A stretch of 6,425 nucleotides of DNA from Pseudomonadota bacterium (GTDB lineage Bacteria > Pseudomonadota > Alphaproteobacteria > Acetobacterales > Acetobacteraceae): contig JAJZFF010000089.1 of NCBI GenBank assembly GCA_021805485.1, forward strand, positions 1 through 6,425, read 5' to 3'. The position numbers and the translations under genes are program-made. Below the pieces are notes generated by a model that saw only the letters and a list, made by a program, of their open reading frames with translations, did not search any database and was not told the origin of the DNA. Of this stretch, positions 1 through 5,456 are shown piece by piece. Positions within the stretch are counted from its first letter, which is position 1. The number at the start of each line of letters is the position of its first letter.

Positions 1-44
1 AGAACGACATCTTCTTCCAGGTCCAGGTCGGCAAGGTCTTCTGA
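1..44 (+). CDS. C-terminal end of an unidentified protein (5' truncated by the window)
   Basis: The frame that ends in TGA at 42-44 reads NDIFFQVQVGKVF before the stop. Only about 14 codons are present, so the family cannot be named. The alternating hydrophobic residues and a terminal Phe resemble the last strand of an outer-membrane beta-barrel, but position -3 is Lys, which fits that signature poorly. A strong intrinsic terminator 25 bp downstream on the same strand supports a real gene end here. The barrel idea is inference only. Confidence 0.5.
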   Translation, partial: NDIFFQVQVGKVF

Positions 45-68
45 CCTCACCCCCTTCGGAATGGCGGG

Positions 69-95
69 AAGCCCGGGCCTCAGGCCCGGGCTTTT
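69..95 (+). terminator. Intrinsic terminator between convergent genes
   Basis: A perfect 12-bp inverted repeat, AAGCCCGGGCCT (69-80) and AGGCCCGGGCTT (82-93), runs straight into TTTT (92-95). It ends the upstream plus-strand gene. It also lies directly beyond the stop of the minus-strand lipoprotein gene (97), so it may act in both directions, although the minus-strand side has only a short T tract. Confidence 0.88.
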
Positions 96-96
96 C

Positions 97-627
97 TCAT
101 TCCGCGGTGCCGGTGGGCAGGGCGGCGCGCAGCATGGCGAGGTTGCGCTCCAGCACCGGCAGCGCCTCCTGCGCCTTCTGCCGGAAGGCCGCGTTGCGTC
201 CCTCGCGCAGTTCGCCCTGGAACACCGCGATAGCGCTCTCATGGCTGCTGATCTCGTCGCGCAGGAACTCGACGGTCAGGTTCGGCTCGGGATGATAGCT
301 GAGCGAGACGAGCTTTTCCTTGAGGTCAAAGGGCAGCGTGTTCGGCAGCGTCACGCCCTCCTGGGCCGCAAGGGCGCGCAGCTGCGGCTTGTAGGTCGCT
401 GCATCGGCGCAGACCTTGTCCACCGCGGGCATCGCCGCGGGCTCGATCGGCCCCTTGCGGACGAAGGAGCAGGCGTCGATGTCGAACTGCACGAGCTGAT
501 ACGCACTCGTGATGAAAGCGAGATCCGCCGGCCCGAGGGCGGCGCTTTCGGGAGCGCGTGCCGTGCTCGAGCAGCCGGCGAGGGCCAGCATCGCGGCCAG
601 GGCGGCATATCGGAATACAGGGTTCAT
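97..627 (-). CDS. DUF4142 family outer-membrane lipoprotein
   Basis: A 176-residue protein. Residues 1-19 form a lipoprotein signal peptide: a short n-region (MNPVFR), a hydrophobic core and the lipobox LAGC with Cys19. Ser at +2 predicts outer-membrane sorting. The rest matches DUF4142, a helical ferritin-like family. Visible landmarks are the opening helix with DLAFITSAYQLVQFD (35-49), LAAQEGVTLP (86-95) and a late helix EFLRDEISSHESAIAVFQ (120-137) with the characteristic His129, then LPVLERNLAML. Cys53 and Cys73 could form a disulfide in the periplasm. The start is supported by GGAGA (635-639 on the minus strand) 7 nt before ATG. It stands alone and converges on the previous gene. The family has no firm biochemical role, so none is assigned; the region between residues 56 and 70 looks less conserved than usual. 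Confidence 0.85.
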   Translation of the reverse strand: MNPVFRYAALAAMLALAGCSSTARAPESAALGPADLAFITSAYQLVQFDIDACSFVRKGPIEPAAMPAVDKVCADAATYKPQLRALAAQEGVTLPNTLPFDLKEKLVSLSYHPEPNLTVEFLRDEISSHESAIAVFQGELREGRNAAFRQKAQEALPVLERNLAMLRAALPTGTAE

Positions 628-730
628 GATCTTGTCTCCATGAGAAAGCCGTGCGTTTGCAGAATAACGCTGGCACGCCGACTCGCGACCGTCATTGATT
701 CATCGCATCCGGTCCGCCGCCATTTTATTG

Positions 731-759
731 TTGCGTCGACGCAATATGCTCGCTATGGT
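731..759 (+). promoter_or_regulatory. Candidate promoter with an overlapping 14-bp palindromic operator
   Basis: TTGCGT (731-736), a 17-bp spacer and TATGGT (754-759) form a plausible sigma-70-type promoter facing the candidate small RNA at 766. The -35 element is embedded in the perfect palindrome TTGCGTCGACGCAA (731-744). A protein bound there would block the promoter. The TTGC...GCAA layout resembles MarR/PecS-type operators, but this is only a resemblance. The palindrome also lies about 105 bp upstream of the divergent lipoprotein gene. Confidence 0.4.
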
Positions 760-765
760 TGTAAT

Positions 766-855
766 ATTGACGGCGCCGGCTCCCGCGACTGTTTCCGGCG
801 AGACACTCTCCTCCCATTTTCCCTCCTGGCCCCGGTGCGCTCCGGGGCCATTTCC
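766..855 (+). ncRNA. Candidate small RNA 1, anti-Shine-Dalgarno (CUCCUCCC) type
   Basis: The unit has a candidate promoter just upstream and three visible parts. First is a 5' hairpin with stem CGCCGG (774-779) and CCGGCG (795-800). Second is a C/U-rich stretch with CTCCTCCC at 808-815 and CCCTCC at 821-826, complementary to ribosome-binding sites. Third is a terminator hairpin, TGGCCCCGG (827-835) and CCGGGGCCA (842-850), followed by TTTCC. The architecture recalls alphaproteobacterial sRNAs that expose a CCUCCUCCC motif, such as the cuckoo RNAs of Rhodobacter and the alpha-r14 family of rhizobia. No reading frame here looks like a protein. The 5' end is inferred from the promoter spacing. 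The sequence was not compared with Rfam, so family membership is unproven; the hairpin could instead be a lone terminator. Confidence 0.45.
827..855 (+). terminator. Intrinsic terminator of candidate small RNA 1
   Basis: A 9-bp perfect stem, TGGCCCCGG and CCGGGGCCA, with the 6-nt loop TGCGCT, is followed by TTTCCTT. The T tract is short, so termination may be imperfect. The 3' arm with TCCGGGGCC is shared with the hairpins at 1084 and 4419. Confidence 0.6.
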
Positions 856-888
856 TTGTGGCGGAATGGCGGTAAAATTGCCCGATTT

Positions 889-907
889 TCATGTGTTCCA
901 CACATGA
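889..907. promoter_or_regulatory. 19-bp dyad, possible operator
   Basis: A perfect inverted repeat with 8-bp arms, TCATGTGT and ACACATGA, surrounds the 3-bp centre TCC. It lies between the two candidate small-RNA units in a stretch of lower GC content. Its size and symmetry suit a dimeric repressor or activator. No matching regulator can be named from the sequence. Confidence 0.35.
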
Positions 908-1039
908 TCGCGGAGCGGAGTGGATTTGTTAACCCGTTCCTGTTACGTTCTCGTGATGCGTTGAGGAACAGGGATGCAAACCTGACGTAAATGACATGCT
1001 CGCGTCACCCGTGTGCAGCGTCTCTTCTGTTACATACGT

Positions 1040-1116
1040 TGGGCCTTGAGACATGCAGAGACGTTCGAGGCTCCCCTCCCAGAACGGTCCCGGAAGCATC
1101 CGGGGCCGTTTTTTTT
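1040..1116 (+). ncRNA. Candidate small RNA 2, paralogue of small RNA 1
   Basis: It repeats the layout of the first unit. A 5' hairpin pairs CCTTGAG (1044-1050) with TTCGAGG (1064-1070), including G-U pairs. An exposed CTCCCCTCCC segment follows at 1071-1080, and then a terminator at 1084-1116. The C/U-rich segment could bind Shine-Dalgarno sequences, as proposed for cuckoo/alpha-r14 RNAs. The promoter is not clear: TTACAT at 1030-1035 is a possible -10 element without a good -35. The start given is therefore approximate. The 3' end is well defined by the T run. An alternative reading is a terminator for a longer transcript from further upstream. Confidence 0.45.
1084..1116 (+). terminator. 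Strong intrinsic terminator
   Basis: The stem ACGGTCCCGG (1084-1093) pairs with CCGGGGCCGT (1100-1109) with one T-G wobble and the loop AAGCAT. Eight T residues follow at 1109-1116. It terminates plus-strand transcription with no protein gene upstream, which is the main reason for proposing an RNA gene here. Confidence 0.88.
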
Positions 1117-1214
1117 CGGCATGCATTCATACTACGTAATGAGTCTAAAATTACATTAAGTATTAACGATTCCCGTTCATGTGATCACACTGGGTCCGAT
1201 GGACGGAGACAGTC
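1117..1214 (+). promoter_or_regulatory. AT-rich leader and probable promoter region of the c-di-GMP gene
   Basis: Positions 1121-1170 are markedly AT-rich between a terminator and a gene start, as expected for a promoter, but I see no convincing -35/-10 pair. CTAA-N7-TTAA at 1145-1159 is one mismatch from the CtrA consensus TTAA-N7-TTAA. TGTGATCACA at 1180-1189 is a 10-bp palindrome of unknown meaning. GGAG at 1205-1208 is the Shine-Dalgarno for the GTG start at 1215. Confidence 0.4.
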
Positions 1215-3494
1215 GTGTTGCAACGGAAGGACAATCGAACGAGCCTCGCCTTCGTGCTGACGCGCGCCGTTCCGGCGCTGCTGCTGACCCTGGCGGCCGG
1301 CGGGCTTGCCTTCCTGCTCCTCGCCTGGGCGGCCCATCAGTCCGACCGTGTCTCCTTCCAGCGGCAGGAAAGGCTGGTCGCCCTCGTCGTCTCGCAGCTG
1401 CGCTCGCAGGTTGCGCACGACCAGGAAAGCTCGACGGTGTGGGACACTGCGGTGGAGAAGGTCCGCGCCGACGACACGCACTGGATCGACGACAATCTCG
1501 GCTGGAGAAGGTCCGCGCCGACGACACGCACTGGATCGACGACAATCTCGGCACCTGGATGCACAGTTACTTCGGGTTCGACGGCGCCTATGTGCTGAAC
1601 CCCGAAAACCGTCCGATCTACGCCTTCGCCAATGGGAGGATGACGTCCCCCGCCGCCTATGACGCGATCCGCGGACAGGTCGCGCCGCTCGTCCACGCCC
1701 TGCGGCATGACATGCGCGATGGCCATGCTACGGGGCAGGGCGGCAAGTTCCTCTCGCCCGGCATTGCCGATCTTGCGGTTGTCAGCGGCCATCCCGCGGT
1801 CATCAGCGTCAAGCCCATCGTCTCGGATACCGGCAAGATCCGGCAGGCGCCCGGCACTGAATATCTGCACGTCGCCGTCCGCTTCCTCGACGGCTCCTTC
1901 GCCCGCCGGCTGACGCGCGACTATCTTTTCAATGGCCTGCATTTCGCCTGGACTCCGGCGCACGGCCCCGGCGCCGCCGCCTACCCGGTCGACGACAATG
2001 CCGGCAAGCGGATCGGCTATTTCATCTGGCGCCCCTACCGCCCCGGCACGGCGGTGCTGTCGCGGGCGATGCCGATCCTCGGCGGGCTGCTCGCCCTGGC
2101 GCTGCTCACCGTCGCCGGCTTCCTCGCCGTCGTCCGCAGCCGCTCGCTCCGGCTGCAGGCGAGCGAGGTGCGGATCCATCACCTCGCGTTTCACGATCCG
2201 CTGACGGGCCTGCCCAATCGCACCTTCTTCAACGAGAGCGCCGATGCCGCCCTCGCCGCGCTGTCCGGGACCTCGATCGCGCTGCTCTTTCTCGATCTCG
2301 ACCGCTTCAAGCAGGTGAACGACACGCTGGGCCATCCCGCCGGCGACACGCTGATCCGCGAATTTGGCGCGCGCCTCCGCGCCCTGGTCCGCGAGGAGGA
2401 CATGGTCGCCCGCGTCGGCGGCGACGAATTCACCGTCATGCTCGCTGGCGTTGCCGGGCGCGAGGATGTGGAGAAGCTCTGCGCGCGCATCGTCGAGTCC
2501 GTCCGCGTCCCCTTCGATCTTGATGGCAACCGTGTGTTCGTCGGGCTGAGCATCGGCGTCGCTCTCGCACCGGATCATGGCACGGACCGTATTGACCTGC
2601 TCCGCAAGGCCGACATCGCCCTCTACAGTGCCAAATCCACCGGGCGCGGCCGCTTTGCGTTCTTTGACCCGGTCATGGACGACGCGCTCCGCCTTCGCCG
2701 CGAAATCGAGGCCGACCTGCGCGCTGCCCTGCAGGAAAGCGGCGAGATCGTGCCGTATTACCAGCCCATTCACGCCGCCGCCGGCCATACCATTACCGGG
2801 TTCGAGGCGCTGCTGCGCTGGCGCCACCCCGCGCTCGGCTGGATCTCGCCCGACCTGTTCATCCCCATCGCCGAGGAAGCCGGCCTGATCGAGATGATGG
2901 GCGAGCGCGTGCTCCGCGAGGCCTGCACTGCCGCGGTCAACTGGCCGAACCGCACCATCGCGGTGAACGCCTCCGGCCCCGAACTCGCCAATCCCGGCTA
3001 TGCCGAGCGGGTCGCCGCCATCCTGCGCGTCACCGGCCTGCCGCCGCAGCGCCTCGAGATCGAGATCACCGAAACCGCCGCCAACGGCCAGATCGGCACC
3101 GCAGCCGAGAACCTCGCATCGCTCCGGGCAATGGGGGTCCGCATCGCCATCGACGACTTCGGCACCGGTTTCTCTTCGCTTGCCCGCCTCCAGCAGCTCC
3201 GGGTCGACCGCGTCAAGATCGACCGCAGCTTTATTCACGGCTTCGGCGACCAGGACAGCGACCGAGGTCATTGTCCGGGCGATCATCGAGCTCGCCCACG
3301 CCCGGGGGCTGCGCGTCACCGCCGAGGGCGTCGAGACACTGGAACAGCGCGAGGGCCTCGCGCGGATCGGCTGCGACGATCTCCAGGGCTTCATCTTCTC
3401 GAAGGCGCGGCCTGCCCCCGAAATCGACAGACTCGTCGAGGCCGACGACGCGCCGGCGAACGATATGCCCGCACCGCAGGGCCGTACCGCCTGA
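1215..3494 (+). pseudogene. CHASE4-GGDEF-EAL diguanylate cyclase/phosphodiesterase, disrupted by two frameshifts
   Basis: The intact form would be a membrane protein of about 743 residues that makes and degrades c-di-GMP. The GTG at 1215 is chosen for GGAG 6 nt upstream and because that frame encodes the first membrane helix. The restored protein has helix 1 (about 18-40), a periplasmic CHASE4 sensor, helix 2 (268-290), then GGDEF and EAL domains. GGDEF is at 385-389, with the inhibitory I-site RxxD (REED, 376-379) five residues earlier. The EAL signature is at 514-516 and DDFGTG at 630-635, with EIEITE and the Lys of VKIDRSF present. The last catalytic parts, AEGVET and LQGF, follow the second shift. 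Frame 1215 continues to 1502, enters another frame through a 50-bp duplication, and returns near 3264. As read, frame 1215 stops at 1598 after 127 residues. Natural decay, a reversible duplication or an assembly error are all possible. Confidence 0.85.
1453..1552 (+). repeat. Exact 50-bp tandem duplication causing a frameshift
   Basis: Positions 1453-1502 and 1503-1552 are identical, each beginning TGGAGAAGG and ending AATCTCGGC. Neither flank extends the match (G1452 against C1502, T1503 against A1553), so the unit is exactly 50 bp. Since 50 is not a multiple of three, the duplication moves the downstream frame. Removing one copy gives a smooth CHASE4 sequence, WIDDNLGTWMHSYFGFDG. Confidence 0.97.
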
Positions 3495-3960
3495 TGTCAA
3501 GCGGCACTTCGCGACACGCGCGGAAGGTTGCCTGTCCGCTCCTCTGTCAACTGCCACCCATATGCAGAATTTCCGACACTGCCTGATTGGTTTGAGAAAG
3601 TGATCGCGCGCTGCCTTGCGCCTGTCCGGACGATCCTGCGGATGACCTGATCGACTTCCGCTGACCAAAATATGCCCGCCAAATCTTCGTAATCGTCGCC
3701 ATCACCACATCCCGGCTCCGCCCCCATATCGTCCATGGGGGCCATTGTGGAGCCAGCGTCCCCAAGAGCCCGATTCGTTGCCGATCCCCCAAACAACCTG
3801 GTCCTTATTCCATGCCGATCGTACGAACGGTTGAACGTGCCGCCCCGCCCTGTCCTTTCTCCCGACTCTCTGCTTGATCCAGCGCAACGCCCGGCACATG
3901 CGGTCTGCCTAGCCTCCACACACGCAATAAGCGGCAACCTTCTTGGCGTGGAGCAAGACA
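3495..3960. other. Gene-poor stretch, no recognised gene
   Basis: About 465 bp visibly lower in GC than the genes on either side. Reading frames on both strands are present but have no recognisable domain, good start or consistent codon bias. A hairpin, GCCCCCAT (3720-3727) and ATGGGGGC (3735-3742) with a 7-nt loop, has no T tract on either strand, so it is not a standard terminator. No terminator was seen just after 3494. The stretch could be the remains of a lost gene. GGAG at 3950-3953 belongs to the next gene. Confidence 0.5.
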
Positions 3961-4290
3961 ATGGCCTTACGTATCGACTCATCGGAAATCATGTCCCGCC
4001 GGCGCGTCGTCGCCGGCGCCGCCGGGCTGGCTGGCCTGGCTGCCGGCCTGGTTGCCCTCAGCCGCACGGCCCGGGCGCAGGACCAGGATCAGGACCGGCT
4101 GCGCGATCAGGACAAACTGCAGGATCCCGATCAGGACCGCGATCTCGACCGTGACCGCGACCGCGACATGACGCACGACCAGATCGGCGTTGGCCGAGGC
4201 CCCGCAGCGGGCGGCCACGGGTCGGGAAGCGGCGCGGGCGGCGGCGGCGGTGCCGGCGGTGGTGGCGCTGGTGGGGGCGGAGGCCGATAG
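3961..4290 (+). CDS. Small Tat-type exported protein with acidic xD repeats and Gly-rich tail
   Basis: A 109-residue protein of no family I recognise. The ATG at 3961 has GGAG 7 nt upstream; a TTG at 3943 and an ATG at 3991 are possible alternatives. The N-terminus looks like a twin-arginine signal: SRRRVV at 12-17, a hydrophobic Ala/Gly/Leu core (18-33) and a predicted cleavage after ALSRTARA (39). The mature part starts with Asp at almost every second position (40-69, QDQDQDRLRDQDKLQD and then RD pairs). A linker and then a Gly-rich tail (84-108) follow. About 14 Asp and several Arg in 30 residues suggest an extended, charged chain, perhaps binding metal ions or polymers in the periplasm; this is inference. 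The Asp codons mix GAC and GAT, so the pattern is held at protein level, though slippage-prone DNA is also visible. Confidence 0.7.
   Translation: MALRIDSSEIMSRRRVVAGAAGLAGLAAGLVALSRTARAQDQDQDRLRDQDKLQDPDQDRDLDRDRDRDMTHDQIGVGRGPAAGGHGSGSGAGGGGGAGGGGAGGGGGR
4079..4170 (+). repeat. Degenerate short tandem repeat encoding alternating Asp
   Basis: Six-base units of the type GACCAG, GACCGC and GATCAG recur with variation, most regularly around GACCGC at 4145-4169. They encode the xD dipeptides of the exported protein. Synonymous variation between units suggests an old repeat under protein-level constraint. Confidence 0.6.
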
Positions 4291-4418
4291 GCCTGCGCAA
4301 CGTCTGTCCGGGAGGACATGCGGTCTCCACTGGCGGCAGAGCCGGGCGGCGGCATGATGAACTCGCGCGAGACTACCGCGTTTTCTGCAAGCCAAGCCCA
4401 CTCGCGACAACTGTGTGT

Positions 4419-4445
4419 GCCCCGGAGCGATCCGGGGCCTTCTTT
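4419..4445 (+). terminator. Intrinsic terminator with GNRA-type loop
   Basis: The perfect 8-bp stem GCCCCGGA (4419-4426) and TCCGGGGC (4431-4438) closes the tetraloop GCGA and is followed by TTCTTT (4440-4445). It probably ends the transcript of the exported protein gene, leaving an unusually long 3' untranslated region of about 130 nt. Its 3' arm shares TCCGGGGCC with the two terminators near 849 and 1107. Confidence 0.75.
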
Positions 4446-4516
4446 CCGCCCGCCGGAGCGAACCCGGTATTGGCTCAATCGGAAGCTGTCGCCGTTCATC
4501 TCAAGGAGAGGACGTG

Positions 4517-4555
4517 ATGGGCCAGTCGGTAGAGTTGCGCGCCTCCATCAGTTGA
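4517..4555 (+). CDS. Possible 12-residue open reading frame with consensus ribosome-binding site
   Basis: AAGGAG at 4503-4508, 8 nt before the ATG at 4517, is one of the best Shine-Dalgarno sequences in the window. The frame reads MGQSVELRASIS and stops at TGA 4553-4555. A strong hairpin lies 30 bp downstream. The next gene is on the opposite strand, so a leader-peptide role has no visible target. It may be a small peptide, the start of a decayed gene, or chance. Confidence 0.2.
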   Translation: MGQSVELRASIS

Positions 4556-4585
4556 TGCACCAGACCGGCTACGGTCACGAACCCC

Positions 4586-4619
4586 GCCGGGAGGCCGCTT
4601 GCCTGCGCGGTCTCTCGGC
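4586..4619 (+). other. 13-bp RNA hairpin
   Basis: GCCGGGAGGCCGC (4586-4598) pairs with GCGGTCTCTCGGC (4607-4619), including two G-U pairs if read as plus-strand RNA, with the loop TTGCCTGC. No T run follows on either strand, so it is not a standard terminator. The G-U pairs would be A-C mismatches in minus-strand RNA, which favours a role in a plus-strand transcript. Confidence 0.45.
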
Positions 4620-4687
4620 CTGGTTCAACGCGCCACCGCTAGCCTGGTGTTGTCATCAGGATCGACAGCTTCACACCCTCAGCGGAG

Positions 4688-5383
4688 TCAATGTTGCGTG
4701 GCGAGGCGGGATGCTGCTTCGCGGGTTTGGGCCTCGCGGGTCGCAGCCAGCCGAGCGAGACCCTGCCGGCAGGCCGCGAGGATGTCAGGCGGCGCGTGTT
4801 CCGGGCGCCCAGCCTCGAAGGGTGGGGCGGGAGCGTATTCGAAGCCCAGCTGGAGGGTTTGCGCCACCTGCGGACCGGCAATCTCGGCGAGGACCACGAG
4901 CGCGAAATCAATTCCCGCGGTCACACCGCCGCCGGTGATGACGTTGCCATCGCGCACCACGCGGCCGTCATCCGGAATTGCGCCGAACGGCTTCAGCAGG
5001 TCTCGCCACGCCCAGTGGCACGCGGCGCGCCGCCCCCGCAACAGCCCGGCGGCGCCGAGGATCAGCGAACCGGTGCAGACCGAGGTGATGTAGCGTGCAT
5101 CGGCGGCAAGTCGGCGGAGTTCGGAGATAAAGCCGTCGTCCAGCGCCGCGTCGAGCGCGTTTGTGCCGCCCGGCACGCAGAGAAGGTCACAGCCGGGAAC
5201 GTCCGCAAGGCGGGCGGTGCGGGCGAAGACGAGGCCGTCGCTCGGCACATCGCCGCCATCGCGACTGGCGACGATGACCTCGCATCCCGGCGCGCGGATG
5301 AAGAACTGGTGCGGACCCGTGAAATCGAGCTGGGTCATGCCCGGATAGACGGCGAAGAGGATACGAAATGGCGGTGGGGACAT
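4688..5383 (-). CDS. inhA: Isonitrile hydratase-like DJ-1/PfpI family protein
   Basis: A 231-residue cytoplasmic protein of the DJ-1/PfpI superfamily, closest in pattern to isonitrile hydratase, which converts isonitriles to N-substituted formamides. The start at 5383 (MSPPPFRILF) is preferred over an upstream codon at 5443 because GGAG lies 7 nt before it (5391-5394, minus strand) and family homology begins there. Visible features are VYPGMTQLDFTGP with Asp20, VPGGT (70-74), the nucleophile elbow SVCTGSLILGAAGLL with Cys103 and Thr104, HWAWRDLL, GAIPDDGRVVRDGNVITGGGVTAGIDFAL and a C-terminal EYAPAPPFEAG. Asp20 and Cys103 correspond to the Asp17 and Cys101 reported for Pseudomonas isonitrile hydratase. 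It is divergent from a regulator gene that shares its fold. The substrate is unproven; other members act as chaperones or deglycases. Confidence 0.82.
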   Translation of the reverse strand: MSPPPFRILFAVYPGMTQLDFTGPHQFFIRAPGCEVIVASRDGGDVPSDGLVFARTARLADVPGCDLLCVPGGTNALDAALDDGFISELRRLAADARYITSVCTGSLILGAAGLLRGRRAACHWAWRDLLKPFGAIPDDGRVVRDGNVITGGGVTAGIDFALVVLAEIAGPQVAQTLQLGFEYAPAPPFEAGRPEHAPPDILAACRQGLARLAATREAQTREAASRLATQH

Positions 5384-5432
5384 GGGGTATCTCCGATGAT
5401 GCGACCGAGTGTCCCATGACGGCACGATTGAC

Positions 5433-5456
5433 GAAATGACCATGATCCCTCATTTC
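5433..5456. promoter_or_regulatory. Inverted repeat in the divergent promoter, candidate regulator operator
   Basis: GAAATGA (5433-5439) and TCATTTC (5450-5456) form a perfect 7-bp inverted repeat with a 10-bp centre. It lies in the 78-bp gap between the divergent enzyme and regulator genes, adjacent to the regulator's start at 5462. Binding here could regulate both genes and repress the regulator itself. TTGACG at 5428-5433 could be a -35 element for the regulator, but the matching -10 is poor. Confidence 0.45.

Larger units (their letters stand above)
4291..4687. other. Gene-poor stretch between the exported protein and the isonitrile hydratase-like gene
   Basis: It holds, in order, a palindrome CTCGCGCGAG (4362-4371), an intrinsic terminator (4419-4445), a consensus Shine-Dalgarno with a 12-codon reading frame (4503-4555) and a 13-bp hairpin (4586-4619). 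A longer plus-strand frame crosses all of these from 4318 but resembles no protein, runs through the terminator and enters the next gene on the opposite strand, so it is not called. No terminator for the minus-strand gene ending at 4688 was found. Confidence 0.5.

Noticed and set aside
935..976. Long-loop inverted repeat CGTTCCTGTT with AACAGGGATG
   Set aside because: It needs wobble pairs and a 22-nt loop, so it is too weak to call a structure.
61..990. Long plus-strand open frame of 309 codons
   Set aside because: It lies opposite the DUF4142 lipoprotein gene, starts inside the terminator and crosses the intergenic RNA region; its composition is that of an antisense shadow.
1180..1189. TGTGATCACA as a CRP site
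   Set aside because: The half-sites TGTGA and TCACA abut, whereas CRP needs a 6-bp gap. Kept only as an unexplained palindrome.
991..1260. 89-codon plus-strand frame
   Set aside because: It has no ribosome-binding site, reads through a U8 terminator and overlaps the start of the c-di-GMP gene.
1337..3394. 685-codon minus-strand open frame
   Set aside because: It is antisense to the GGDEF-EAL gene, whose motifs are unmistakable. Long antisense frames are common in GC-rich coding DNA.
3720..3742. Hairpin GCCCCCAT/ATGGGGGC as terminator of the c-di-GMP gene
   Set aside because: There is no T tract on either strand, and it is over 220 bp beyond the stop.
3497..3982. Minus-strand frames as a possible transposase remnant
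   Set aside because: No catalytic motif, terminal inverted repeat or target duplication was seen, and the residues match no family I know.
4318..4938. 206-codon plus-strand frame with GGAG upstream
   Set aside because: It runs through the terminator at 4419 and into the opposite strand of a well-supported gene, and shows no domain.
4691..5419. 242-codon plus-strand frame
   Set aside because: It is fully antisense to the isonitrile hydratase-like gene.
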